From: Clostridiales bacterium
Lineage (GTDB): Bacteria; Bacillota; Clostridia; Oscillospirales; Acutalibacteraceae
DNA length: 23,431 nucleotides
Direction of reading: 5' to 3'
NCBI GenBank assembly: GCA_019422525.1
Contig: JAHZDE010000018.1
Coordinates: forward strand, 5,487-28,917
Shown: positions 7,753 through 15,141 of the stretch, one piece after another
Layout of the letters: each line of letters opens with the position of its first letter
Position numbering within the stretch: position 1 is the stretch's first letter
Notes under the pieces: generated by a model
Databases searched by the model: none
Seen by the model: only the letters and a program-made list of their open reading frames with translations
What the model was told of the DNA's origin: nothing
Program-made: the position numbers and the translations under genes

Positions 7753-9245
7753 CGTGACATATCCTCCTTTTTGTGTCGTGTTTTGGGTCGATTTTGGAGC
7801 TTTTCTTGCTCTGTACGCTCGTTAAATCGGGCGGCAGTATCTACGCATGACTTGACCTTCCAAAGACGGTGTAAATCGTCTCTGACGGTCTTAAACTCGC
7901 CGTAGGTGGTGCTGTGTTCCTGTTCCAGACGGTCATACTCTGCGGACAGCTTTTTCATATCCACCTTGCCGTCCGGGAACTCCTCGGTCAGCTTGCGCCT
8001 TGCGGTGTAAAACTGTTTCAGCTCGGCTTCATGCTCTGCCTTGTATTTCGCTCTGGGCTTCTCAAATTTGATTTTCTGCAAGCCGTCAAAGACCGGCTTC
8101 AAGCGGTGGAAGGTGTCCTGGTAGTCTTGGAGCTGGCGTATGGCTTTCATTCGTGCGGTCTGGGTGTCCAGCGTTCCCTTTAGGCTGTTGACGGTTGCGC
8201 TGTGGCTCTCCACACGGCTTTCCAGATCCGCAAGGGTGTAAATGCCGTTCTCACGGAGATAATTGAAAGTCTCGTTCATCTCCTTGAGGTTGCTGATTTT
8301 CCCTTTCTGTGAATAAGCCCCGGCTTTGCGCTGGGTGTAATAGGCGTTCAGCAGAGAAACAAGGTCGTGAGCCTGCGGCTTGGCAAGTTCGGCTTTCATC
8401 TCCGCTATCCAGCCGACAAGGGCATTGATTTTGTTTCTGACCTCACGGATAAGGGCATTGGTGGCTTTTATCCAACGGTTGAACTCGCCCTTTTCGGTGC
8501 GTATGCCTTTCTTCTCCATTGCCCGGACGGTTGCGCCCTCGTGAATGGTGGGAAGTAAATCCACGCCCTGACGCTCATAGCTTCGGTGGTCGATACGGAC
8601 ATCAAGCCCTTTCTCGGCAAACTTGACGTTGCACATTTCAGCCCATGTCTGACGCCAATATTCCAGCGTTTCGGGTCTGCCCCAGTCGGTGGTGGGGACT
8701 GCGTTGAAAACAAAGTTTCCGTCTGCGTCCCTTATGCGGTTGCCGTCCTCGTCCAGCTCGTACACTCGGCGTTGCTTTAGTCCCCATTTTCCGTCCTGCT
8801 CGATGGGTCGGATAGGACAGAGGAAATGAAAATGGGGGTTAGGCGTGCCGCCGTCCCCATGCTCCTTTTCGTGAAAGGACACATCAACGGTCATGCCACG
8901 GCTCACAAAATGCTCCAACAAAAATTTCCTTGCCAGAGCGATATTTTCCTCAAGGGAAAACTCATTCTGCAAGGAAATCTCAAAGCTGTATGCAAGCTGG
9001 GCGTTCTTGCCATGCTCGGCTTTCTCTACGGCGTTCCATAGGGTCTGGCGGTCTGCGTATTCTGGCGGCGCATGGGGCGGCAGGAGAATTTCAGAGCAGA
9101 TCACGCCGCCCTTTCGGGTGTAGTCGCTGTACTCGCCGTAATACTCGCTGTACAGCTTCTCGCCGGAACGGTAGGCGGCAGAAGCAATCGCTGACTGTCC
9201 CTCACTGCGTTTCGTTTGGTCTACTGTGAAGTGGAATAGTGCCAT
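7749..9245 (-). CDS. MobQ-family (MobA/MobL) relaxase
   Basis: Nicks the element's origin of transfer and pilots the strand into a conjugation channel supplied by another element. The 498-residue product starts MALFHFTVDQTKRSEGQSA. The conserved SAAYRSG with likely catalytic Tyr25 follows, and the metal-binding histidines are in FHEKEHGDGGTPNPHFHF (His125, His138, His140). The C-terminal half (about 240-490) is charged and coiled-coil-like. The ATG at 9245 lies inside the end of the DUF3847 gene (44-bp overlap), the usual arrangement of an accessory gene before its relaxase. The protein lacks a fused helicase or primase; the primase is encoded separately two genes downstream. Confidence 0.93.
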   Translation of the reverse strand: MALFHFTVDQTKRSEGQSAIASAAYRSGEKLYSEYYGEYSDYTRKGGVICSEILLPPHAPPEYADRQTLWNAVEKAEHGKNAQLAYSFEISLQNEFSLEENIALARKFLLEHFVSRGMTVDVSFHEKEHGDGGTPNPHFHFLCPIRPIEQDGKWGLKQRRVYELDEDGNRIRDADGNFVFNAVPTTDWGRPETLEYWRQTWAEMCNVKFAEKGLDVRIDHRSYERQGVDLLPTIHEGATVRAMEKKGIRTEKGEFNRWIKATNALIREVRNKINALVGWIAEMKAELAKPQAHDLVSLLNAYYTQRKAGAYSQKGKISNLKEMNETFNYLRENGIYTLADLESRVESHSATVNSLKGTLDTQTARMKAIRQLQDYQDTFHRLKPVFDGLQKIKFEKPRAKYKAEHEAELKQFYTARRKLTEEFPDGKVDMKKLSAEYDRLEQEHSTTYGEFKTVRDDLHRLWKVKSCVDTAARFNERTEQEKLQNRPKTRHKKEDMSR

Positions 9246-9564
9246 CGGCTTTCATCTCCTTTGCCCGGTTGATTTTGCTGATATGGGTAATCGCCATGTG
9301 GTGGACGGCTCTCTGGACTTCGGGCAGAGAAAAGATGTGTTCCATCAGCTCGATGATCTCTGTCCGGGTAAGCTCCTTGACCTCCGGGGCAACGCTCTCA
9401 ATCGTGCCGCCCAGATTGCAAAGGCGGTGAGTACGCTTCTTGCGCTCGCCTTTTTCCAAATGCTTAATCCTGTTCTCAAGACGCTGTACCTTGTGCTTCT
9501 CCTGTGCAAGCTGCGTCTCGGCTTGACGGATTTCCTCATTCAGCTTTTCAAGATTTTTTGACAT
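9202..9564 (-). CDS. DUF3847 family protein, relaxase partner
   Basis: A 120-residue protein starting MSKNLEKLNEEIRQAE. The N-terminal half (about 3-45) is a coiled coil, then comes the family signature RLENRIKHLEKGERKKRTHRL with C-N-L-G-G, then a helical C-terminal part (ELTRTEIIELMEHIF). DUF3847 proteins are encoded just before MobA/MobL relaxases in Firmicute elements. They may act like MobC in helping the relaxase at oriT, which is inference. The ATG at 9564 is preceded on the minus strand by a GGAGGT ribosome site and, about 40 bases further up, by the nested hairpin at 9604-9644. Confidence 0.88.
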   Translation of the reverse strand: MSKNLEKLNEEIRQAETQLAQEKHKVQRLENRIKHLEKGERKKRTHRLCNLGGTIESVAPEVKELTRTEIIELMEHIFSLPEVQRAVHHMAITHISKINRAKEMKADGTIPLHSRPNETQ

Positions 9565-9603
9565 TCTGTGTGACCTCCTTTTTTTGAAAATGGGGATAAA
9601 AAA

Positions 9604-9644
9604 AGACCGTCAACTTTTCGCACATTGCGACCAGTCAACGGTCT
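9604..9644 (-). terminator. Nested hairpin: terminator or oriT candidate before the mobilisation genes
   Basis: AGACCGT (9604-9610) pairs with ACGGTCT (9638-9644). Inside it TCGCA (9618-9622) pairs with TGCGA (9626-9630) around a 3-base loop. On the minus strand the outer stem is followed by seven or more Ts, which fits a terminator of the upstream gene ending at 9691. Its position just before the relaxase partner gene is also where MobQ origins of transfer usually lie. The two readings are not exclusive. Confidence 0.6.
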
Positions 9645-9690
9645 GATTTTCGGTATTCGGTTGTTGTGTTCGGCTATACAAAATCAAGAT

Positions 9691-10197
9691 TTATCGCTGA
9701 TAATATCCAACTGCACCACAACCAATAGTTGCCCAATAGTTGGCTCTTTTCATTTCATACTCTATCTCATCATCGGACATAGGGTTGCCATCGCTTTTGG
9801 CTTCTTCAATCATTTCAGTAATTTCATCAGGTAGAGCTTCTCTGTAAACACCAATACTGATATTTGAAAACTGATAGGAATATCCGTTTTCGTCATCGCA
9901 AATTTCTCCATTGTTGTTTGTTTTTAAGACATCGACTAATTCAGCGGCATTGGTATCAAATGCAGAAACTCCATAGATAGTAGGCTTAAGTTTGCCATCG
10001 ACGCCGCCCAGAAACTCTATAAAATCAACTTTGTTTTCTTGGTAATCAATTGCCACTTCACTATTGAAATAGTAGTGCCTGTTTCCAATTACTTCGCCTG
10101 CTCCAAGTGCATGTTCAACTGCTGATTTTTCCATGCCGAAGCAAATAGAAACATCATCAAAGACAACCTTATCTAACGGATAGATTTGAATATTCAT
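9691..10197 (-). CDS. Acidic cargo protein of unknown function (168 aa), possibly immunity-like
   Basis: I do not recognise the family with certainty. The start is the ATG at 10197 with AAAGGAG nine bases upstream; an open frame continues upstream to 10356 but that part belongs to a structured non-coding block. The product is acidic and soluble, with no signal or membrane segment. It begins MNIQIYPLDKVVFDDVSICF, has aromatic-rich strands (RHYYFNSEVAIDY, GYSYQFSNISIGVY), and ends in an acidic helix with MSDDEIEYEMKRANYWATIG. Size and composition resemble small immunity or SUKH-like proteins, a weak guess only. It lies in lower-GC DNA than the mobilisation genes and is bounded by structured DNA on both sides, consistent with acquired cargo. 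Confidence 0.75.
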   Translation of the reverse strand: MNIQIYPLDKVVFDDVSICFGMEKSAVEHALGAGEVIGNRHYYFNSEVAIDYQENKVDFIEFLGGVDGKLKPTIYGVSAFDTNAAELVDVLKTNNNGEICDDENGYSYQFSNISIGVYREALPDEITEMIEEAKSDGNPMSDDEIEYEMKRANYWATIGCGAVGYYQR

Positions 10198-10204
10198 CGA
10201 ATTA

Positions 10205-10470
10205 TTCTCCTTTGTCAACTTCCAATTTTCTTTTTCAAACTTGCTGGCGGCGAACGGTTTGTCAAAACCGTTTGCGGACGGCAAGTCCACAGGGGATAGC
10301 CGCTTTAGCGGCGCAAGGGGGTGTAGCCACCTTGACGGAACGAAGTGACGCAACATTCGAGGTCATGCAGTTTTCTTCTGCTGACGAGAATGAAGCTCCG
10401 CAGGACGCACGATACTCCCGACAGGAGAGTATAGAAGTGCGCCCTTTAGTTCCTAAAGGGATTTTTTGTG
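10205..10470 (-). other. Hairpin-rich intergenic block (leader RNA or repeat)
   Basis: About 265 bases between the cargo gene and the lipoprotein gene, visibly GC-richer than both. Minus-strand hairpins include CCCTTTA/TAAAGGG, an ACTCTCC...GGGAGT arm, GCCGCT/AGCGGC with a 2-base loop, and AACGGTTT/AAACCGTT with a 4-base loop. I believe blocks of very similar sequence occur ahead of cargo genes in other Firmicute elements, but this is from memory. No convincing gene lies in it. Confidence 0.55.
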
Positions 10471-10477
10471 TTCTCCC

Positions 10478-10918
10478 TTACTCTTTCTCAAAAGAAATGT
10501 AAATGACGAAATTATCCGGTATGTAGCTGATACTCAAGCCTTTTTCTCCGTTGGATAAAAGCGTACCGATAGAAACATAGTCCTGTCCCTTGATTTCTTC
10601 TGACACTTCTTCAATGACGGAGAAGCCCTCTTGTTTCAAAAGCTCCATGTACTCATTATAATCTGTTTCACTAATATCTACAATATTGATAGAGCAATAT
10701 CCGTGTTCAGTATCGAGCATTGCCCAACTGACTGTACCCGGAGGGATAGGCAAACCCTCTGTGTATTCGTTTACAGGCCATACACCTTCTTCAAGCATTG
10801 TAACACTATCCGATTGTGTGTTGCCCAAATTGTCTGTTGCTGGCGGTGTCTCTTGATTGGAACAAGCCGTCAAAGCCAGCATTAGCATAATAGCAATTAC
10901 TGAAATAAATTTTTTCAT
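10478..10918 (-). CDS. Small secreted lipoprotein of the PadR cargo module
   Basis: A 146-residue predicted lipoprotein. The N-terminus (MKKFISVIAIMLMLALTACS) has a lysine-rich n-region, a hydrophobic core and a lipobox LTAC with Cys19 as the probable lipidation site. Then comes a polar linker (NQETPPATDNLGNTQSD) and an acidic globular domain of about 100 residues ending FVIYISFEKE. I do not recognise the domain; it has the look of small substrate- or ligand-binding lipoproteins. The ATG at 10918 follows the membrane-protein stop by 2 bases, so it is the last gene of the PadR operon and is probably controlled by it. Confidence 0.82.
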   Translation of the reverse strand: MKKFISVIAIMLMLALTACSNQETPPATDNLGNTQSDSVTMLEEGVWPVNEYTEGLPIPPGTVSWAMLDTEHGYCSINIVDISETDYNEYMELLKQEGFSVIEEVSEEIKGQDYVSIGTLLSNGEKGLSISYIPDNFVIYISFEKE

Positions 10919-10920
10919 CG

Positions 10921-11379
10921 TTACCTCCTGTTTTTGCGAATAGTCTTGACGATCTGAATTACTGCGATTACAGCCGCAACAATTCCGATAAGGAAAACTA
11001 TCTGCGTTAAATCAAAGCTCAATGCACCCTCAATTTGAATATTCGTCTGTGCGTCTGCTTGTCCGATTGCTCCATCCGGTACTTTCCCAACTTTAGCAGT
11101 AGCGCAAATCACAAACGCTGTAATAGCAGTAACAAGGGCAACAATACTCGAAATAATCCCTTTCCGTTTCTGCGGTGCAGTGCTATCAATCCCTAATTGT
11201 TCTGCGGTATTTTCTGCAAACTCCTTTGGAGTGCCTAAACGCTCAATTACCTGTTGTTCTGTTTCGCCATGCTCTAAAGCAGAAGCAAAAACCTCGTTCA
11301 AATCACGCACAACTTCTTTTTTCTCTTTGCGTGGTAAACAAAGCTCTTTTTCCACTTGCTTAATGTATTGCTCTTTCAT
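10921..11379 (-). CDS. HAAS/DUF1700-like membrane protein, partner of PadR
   Basis: A 152-residue protein beginning MKEQYIKQVEKELCLPRKEK. The N-terminal 75 residues match the HAAS domain pattern (KKEVVRDLNEVFASALEHGE and VIERLGTPKEFAENTAEQLG), which in Firmicutes is commonly encoded beside a PadR regulator. Two membrane segments follow, at about residues 90-113 (SSIVALVTAITAFVICATA) and 126-147 (IVFLIGIVAAVIAVIQIV), ending in a basic tail. The ATG at 11379 overlaps the PadR TAA by one base. HAAS proteins are thought to sense or relay envelope signals with their PadR partner; the mechanism here is inference. Confidence 0.85.
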   Translation of the reverse strand: MKEQYIKQVEKELCLPRKEKKEVVRDLNEVFASALEHGETEQQVIERLGTPKEFAENTAEQLGIDSTAPQKRKGIISSIVALVTAITAFVICATAKVGKVPDGAIGQADAQTNIQIEGALSFDLTQIVFLIGIVAAVIAVIQIVKTIRKNRR

Positions 11380-11735
11380 TATGACACCTCCGCTTGCTGA
11401 TAAGTAGCGATAAAACCATTTACACAACTTTCGTAGTTCGCCCAAAACTCAATAAGTTCCTCTAATACTTCTTTGCCCTTGTGGGTAAGAGAATAGTATT
11501 TTTTTGAGCCGCCGTTTGCGGCAGCCGGAGCCAATCGACATTGGATTAACTCGGCTTCCTGTAAACGATACAAAATAGGATAAATTGTTCCTTCTTTTGC
11601 ATAGCCCAGAACGGATGCGCTGTTGTTCAGCTCTGTAATGATTTCATAGCCGTATGTTTCTTTTCGTCCAATCAAGCATAGGAGGATCATTTCCAGAGAG
11701 CCTTTTTTGAATTGCTGTACATATCGGTTGTCCAT
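11379..11735 (-). CDS. PadR family transcriptional regulator
   Basis: Winged-helix repressor of 118 residues. The sequence MDNRYVQQFKKGSLEMILLC continues through the PadR core (KETYGYEIITELN, then EGTIYPILYRLQEAELI with the recognition helix and wing SKKYYSLTHKGKEVLEEL). The ATG at 11735 is chosen because AGGTGG lies six bases upstream; a GTG at 11744 is in frame but overlaps the ribosome site. The first gene of a three-gene operon with a HAAS-type membrane protein and a lipoprotein. A 33-base perfect palindrome between promoter and start is a likely autoregulatory operator. Such modules usually answer envelope stress or drugs; the signal here is unknown. Confidence 0.92.
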   Translation of the reverse strand: MDNRYVQQFKKGSLEMILLCLIGRKETYGYEIITELNNSASVLGYAKEGTIYPILYRLQEAELIQCRLAPAAANGGSKKYYSLTHKGKEVLEELIEFWANYESCVNGFIATYQQAEVS

Positions 11736-11753
11736 ACTCTCCACCTCGCTTTA

Positions 11754-11786
11754 GTTTTACTATTTAGGAACGCTAAATAGTAAAAC
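11754..11786 (-). promoter_or_regulatory. Probable PadR operator (perfect 14-bp palindrome)
   Basis: GTTTTACTATTTAG (11754-11767) and CTAAATAGTAAAAC (11773-11786) are perfect inverted copies around a 5-base spacer. The palindrome covers the predicted transcription start just downstream of the -10 box and ends 18 bases before the padR start codon, where a bound repressor would block transcription. Confidence 0.8.
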
Positions 11787-11788
11787 TT

Positions 11789-11817
11789 ATTATACACGCA
11801 TTTGAAGATATAGTCAA
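11789..11817 (-). promoter_or_regulatory. Sigma-A promoter of the PadR operon
   Basis: On the minus strand TTGACT (11817-11812) and a perfect TATAAT (11794-11789) are separated by 17 bases. Start of transcription is expected near 11782, inside the palindrome. Confidence 0.85.
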
Positions 11818-11856
11818 TGGGTTTAGAGAAAAAGTTACAAACAGTTCATGAAATGC

Positions 11857-11884
11857 AGAACGCCCAGAACAATGTCCGGGCGTT
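11857..11884 (-). terminator. Hairpin after tnpV
   Basis: GAACGCCC and GGGCGTTC form a perfect 8-bp stem around a 12-base loop, within about 35 bases downstream of the tnpV stop. No clean T-run follows on the minus strand, so it is a weak terminator or a processing stem. Confidence 0.55.
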
Positions 11885-11891
11885 CCCATGC

Positions 11892-12239
11892 TCAATCATA
11901 AATCAGTTCCAGCTTCACGATTTCCTCTGCCTGTGCCTTGCACATATTCATCTTGCCGACCCAGAGCATTTGATTTTCCGCTTTCAATTCCTCGGTAATG
12001 CCGTACCGCTTCACAAGCTCCGGCAGGATCGTGTCAATGCGGTGTCGGGCGGCTTCTTCAATCTCAAGGCAATGCTCGAAGAGCTTTTCGGATAGCACCA
12101 GCTCATTGAACAGGATAGGACGGAACTCCTGCAAGTAGGCTTTGCGAAGTCTGCCATAGTGTCCAAGTGCCTTTCTCGGTTGGCGAATGGTAATGTCGGG
12201 AATGAGATAATCCCCTTGCTGTGTGTATGTCAGTTTCAT
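11892..12239 (-). CDS. tnpV: TnpV-like transposon protein
   Basis: A 115-residue protein (MKLTYTQQGDYLIPDITIRQ) with the TnpV family pattern: a short beta N-terminus, then GHYGRLRKAYLQEFRPILFN and LCTEL-like helical region (FEHCLEIEEAARHRIDTILP), then ITEELKAENQMLWVGKMNMC near the end. TnpV accompanies TnpX-type recombinases in Tn4451-like transposons; its function is unknown and it is not needed for TnpX activity in the known system as far as I recall. The ATG at 12239 overlaps the recombinase TGA as ATGA, so the two are translationally coupled. Confidence 0.88.
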   Translation of the reverse strand: MKLTYTQQGDYLIPDITIRQPRKALGHYGRLRKAYLQEFRPILFNELVLSEKLFEHCLEIEEAARHRIDTILPELVKRYGITEELKAENQMLWVGKMNMCKAQAEEIVKLELIYD

Positions 12240-14107
12240 GCGGTCTGCGCTCCTTTCTGCGGCTCTCTCTGCGGTAAACTGCTGACAGGAATAAACACGC
12301 CCTTTGCAATATCCTCGGCACGAATGGCGGCTTTCTTTGCGTCGATTTCTGCCTTTTTCTTCTCTCTGATTTTGTCCTCGTATCGCTTCTGCGCTCCGCT
12401 GGCTTTGCGCTTGAGATAGTTCTGATGAAGCCTGTCCTTGCGTTCCTCACGCTTGCGGATTTCCTCAAGCTGTTCGGGGGTAAGCTCCACCTCGCCAAAC
12501 GCCGGGGGAACGAAACGCCCAACGAAATTGAAGTAAATCTCGACCTCTTGTGTGGTCTGAATACTGCCCTTGCGGTCACGCTCATGCACAAGGATTTTCT
12601 CAATAAACTCATTGAGCATGGCAATCGTCAGAGTGTCAAAGTTCTCGTACTTGTCAATCAGAGCGATAAAGCGGTCAGCGTTCTTTTCCTGCTTCTCATA
12701 ACTGCTGACTGCCTTTTCCAGAGCAGAGATTTCAGCGGTCAGCTCCGCTTGCTCCTTTGCGTATTGAGCGTCCAAAGAGTGATAGCGGCTGTCTGAAAGT
12801 TTCCCCAGAATGTTGTCCTCATAGATTTTACAGAGCAGGACTTCCAGCTCGGACACTCTCTGCTTTGCGGCGGCAAGGCGTGTGCGCTGTTTCTTGACCT
12901 CTGCCGTCTGCTGGCTGGACTGCGCTTCTTGTACTACTCGGACAAACTCTGCTCGGTCATGCTTCGCATACTCGGCAATGGCTTTGAGCAGTTCGGAGAC
13001 AAGGGACAGTACCACATCTTCATTGATACGGTGCTGTGTGGTGCAGAGCTTTCCAACCGGGACTTTGCTGTACTGTGAGCAGGTGTACTGTGAAATGCGC
13101 TTGCCGTTGTTGGTGCGGTGGACATACATCTTGCCGCCGCAATCGGCACAATAGAGCAAGCCTGTCAGCGGTGCGACTTCGCCCCAGCCGTCCGGGTAGC
13201 GTTTGACCTTGCTGCGGATTTTCTGCACAAGGTCAAAGGTCTCTTGGTCGATGATCGGCTCGTGGGTGTTCTCAAAAATCGTCCACTCGTCCTCCGGGAC
13301 ATAATGGCTTTTCTTGTCCTTGAAATGCTTTCGGGTCTTGAAGTTGATGGTGTGTCCCAGATACTCACGCTTTTCCAGAATGTTGCAGATGGTGGAAGAA
13401 CCCCAGCCGTACACATCTTTGAAAGTCTTGTTCTTGTTCACGCCCTCGCCATGCTGTGCAAGGTAAGCGGACGGAATGAGTATCTTTTCCTCTTTCAGCT
13501 TATTTGCAATCTGATAGGGACCCATGCCCTCGACTGTCATAGCAAAGATACGCTTCACGACCTCGGCGGCTTCGGGGTCAACCAGCCATTGGTCACGCTT
13601 CTTGTTCCAGAGGTAGCCGTAAATAACCAAGCCTGTGAGGTGCTTGCCTGTCTTGCCTTTGGATTGGAAAGTGGAACGGATTTTACGGCTGGTGTCTCGT
13701 GCGTAATACTCGTTCATGATGTTGCGGAACGGAGTAAAATCATCGTCCCCTCGTGCGCTGTCCACGCCGTCATTGATGGCGATAAGGCGTACTCCACGCT
13801 GGCGTAGGATTTCCATTATCTGACCGACTTTCAGATAGTCACGCCCCAGACGGCTCATGTCCTTTATGCAGAGGTAGTCCACATTCCCGGCTTCAACCTC
13901 TTTCATCATTGCCAAAAAACCGGGGCGGTCAAAACAGGTGCCGGAAATGCCATCGTCCGTAAAGTGGACGGTATTGGTAAAGCCCTGTTGTGCGGCGAAG
14001 TCCTCCAACAATTTTTTCTGATTGGATATGGAATTGCTCTCGCCTTGTAAATCATCGTCACGGCTCAAACGCTCGTACAATGCTGTGATTTTCTCGCTTC
14101 TTCTCAT
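12236..14107 (-). CDS. tnpX: Large serine recombinase (TnpX-like)
   Basis: Catalyses excision and insertion of the IME. The 623-residue product has an N-terminal resolvase domain with nucleophile Ser15 in YERLSRDD and the conserved KDMSRLGRDYL (82-92). A recombinase domain (about 160-300) starts at GLVIYGYLWNK, and a zinc ribbon has Cys320, Cys323, Cys343 and Cys355. A coiled coil (about 375-470) precedes a DUF4368-like C-terminus with a long basic helix. All motifs expected for activity are present. The ATG at 14107 has AAAGGAG upstream and lies 87 bases from the right end. It shares the minus orientation of the ICE operon, so virD4 transcription could also reach it. Confidence 0.95.
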   Translation of the reverse strand: MRRSEKITALYERLSRDDDLQGESNSISNQKKLLEDFAAQQGFTNTVHFTDDGISGTCFDRPGFLAMMKEVEAGNVDYLCIKDMSRLGRDYLKVGQIMEILRQRGVRLIAINDGVDSARGDDDFTPFRNIMNEYYARDTSRKIRSTFQSKGKTGKHLTGLVIYGYLWNKKRDQWLVDPEAAEVVKRIFAMTVEGMGPYQIANKLKEEKILIPSAYLAQHGEGVNKNKTFKDVYGWGSSTICNILEKREYLGHTINFKTRKHFKDKKSHYVPEDEWTIFENTHEPIIDQETFDLVQKIRSKVKRYPDGWGEVAPLTGLLYCADCGGKMYVHRTNNGKRISQYTCSQYSKVPVGKLCTTQHRINEDVVLSLVSELLKAIAEYAKHDRAEFVRVVQEAQSSQQTAEVKKQRTRLAAAKQRVSELEVLLCKIYEDNILGKLSDSRYHSLDAQYAKEQAELTAEISALEKAVSSYEKQEKNADRFIALIDKYENFDTLTIAMLNEFIEKILVHERDRKGSIQTTQEVEIYFNFVGRFVPPAFGEVELTPEQLEEIRKREERKDRLHQNYLKRKASGAQKRYEDKIREKKKAEIDAKKAAIRAEDIAKGVFIPVSSLPQREPQKGAQTA

Positions 14108-14142
14108 AGCTTGCGCTCCTTTCGTTGTTGTAGGTTATATGT

Positions 14143-14196
14143 TTTAAGAGACTTCCTAACCGACTGATTAAGAAGTCTCTTAAAGCATACAACACC
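14143..14196. repeat. IME right end: recombinase site and crossover dinucleotide
   Basis: CC at 14195-14196 is the crossover pair. TGATTAAGAAGTC (14165-14177) is the inverted counterpart of the left-end motif, again 17 bases from the crossover. It is part of a perfect 13-bp inverted repeat, TTTAAGAGACTTC (14143-14155) with GAAGTCTCTTAAA (14172-14184), spaced by 16 bases, a typical recombinase half-site pair. Confidence 0.87.
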
Positions 14197-15141
14197 CGCC
14201 GCCATCTTGAATTTGCGGTACTGCTTGACAGCGAAGTGGTCCGGCTCCCGTTCCTCCAACTGAGAAAAGAGCAAGTCCACCGGGCTTTGATAGGTTTCGT
14301 CGTCCTCTCTGGCTTCACTGGCATTGATAAGGTCCAGAAGTGTGATGAAGTTCTTTTCTTCCTCCGTGGCCTCGTACCAGATGTAGCCAATCAGCGCGGA
14401 ATAATAGAGGCGTTCCGCTTTGACCCAGAAATCTTCCGAAGATTTTTCGCCTTCGCCCTTCGTGTTCATAATCAGGGCGTTCACCAGCTTTAAGATATCT
14501 TTCTCTGACCGAATGTAAGCCAGTGGATTGTATTTCATGGATTTTCGGAAGTTTATCAGGTTGAGGCACTTGATACGGTATTTCTTCCGCTCCAGGAAAG
14601 TGCCGATCTCCGGCAACAAGGTTCCTTTCGGATCGGTGCAGACATAGGATGAATGAGCTTGCAGCAGCGACGGCTTGCAGAAGAACCGCGTCTTGCCGCT
14701 GCCGGAACCGCCGATCACCAGAATGTTTTTATTTCTGGCATACTTCGGCTGCTTTGGACGGCTCGCCATCGTGATCCGCTCCGTCTGCGTCATAGGGATG
14801 TTCTGGAAAAAGTCCTTGTCCATGTAGGGATCGATATCTACCGCCGTACCCCAGCGGGCAGAACCATACTCGATTCCGTGGCGGTATTTCTTTGCGTTCT
14901 TGCCTTTCAGGTAGACCGCCATGCGAAGGACCACCGCACCGGCTATGCCGATCAGCAGGTCCGTGGGATGGAAACTGAGCCACGGGGAGGAAAGGGCTGC
15001 CGTGAAGCCGTCCCCAATGGAAAGCAGCTTGCCGGAGAGGTCAGCACCGGGCGCAAGCCGGAAAGCCTGTGCCAGCTTATCGAAGGGATACACGAACAGA
15101 AGATACGGAAGGTTCAGCAAAAACAGTTTTTTCATGTTCAT
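14195..15141 (-). pseudogene. virD4: virD4 coupling protein, 5' part, interrupted by the nested element
   Basis: N-terminal 315 residues of the type IV coupling protein that links the relaxosome to the transfer channel. It starts at the ATG at 15141, overlapping the pcfB stop as ATGA. Two membrane segments lie at about residues 4-20 and 58-78, and Walker A is GGSGSGKT (144-151). The native sequence ends at KMAAG, then the frame runs into the IME and stops at 14104 after about 29 foreign residues. The rest of the gene, with Walker B, is at 4475-5285. The rejoined product would be 585 residues, normal for the family. Confidence 0.95.

Larger units (their letters stand above)
5286..14196. mobile_element. 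Nested mobilisable element (Tn4451/TnpX-like IME) inserted in virD4
   Basis: The element occupies 5288-14194 between two CC (minus GG) dinucleotides at 5286-5287 and 14195-14196, one of which is the target copy. Joining the virD4 halves across a single GG gives 947 + 811 = 1758 bases, 586 codons with no internal stop and the expected protein motif across the join. Both ends carry the motif GACTTnTTAATCA beginning at base 18 inside the crossover. Gene content (large serine recombinase, TnpV, TnpW, MobQ relaxase, DUF3847 protein) matches the Tn4451/Tn4453 type of mobilisable transposon. No resistance gene is present; the cargo is a PadR module and an unrecognised gene. Confidence 0.95.

Noticed and set aside
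10198..10356. Upstream extension of the acidic cargo protein to 10356
   Set aside because: The extension lies in the hairpin block and has no ribosome site; the ATG at 10197 has AAAGGAG at good spacing.
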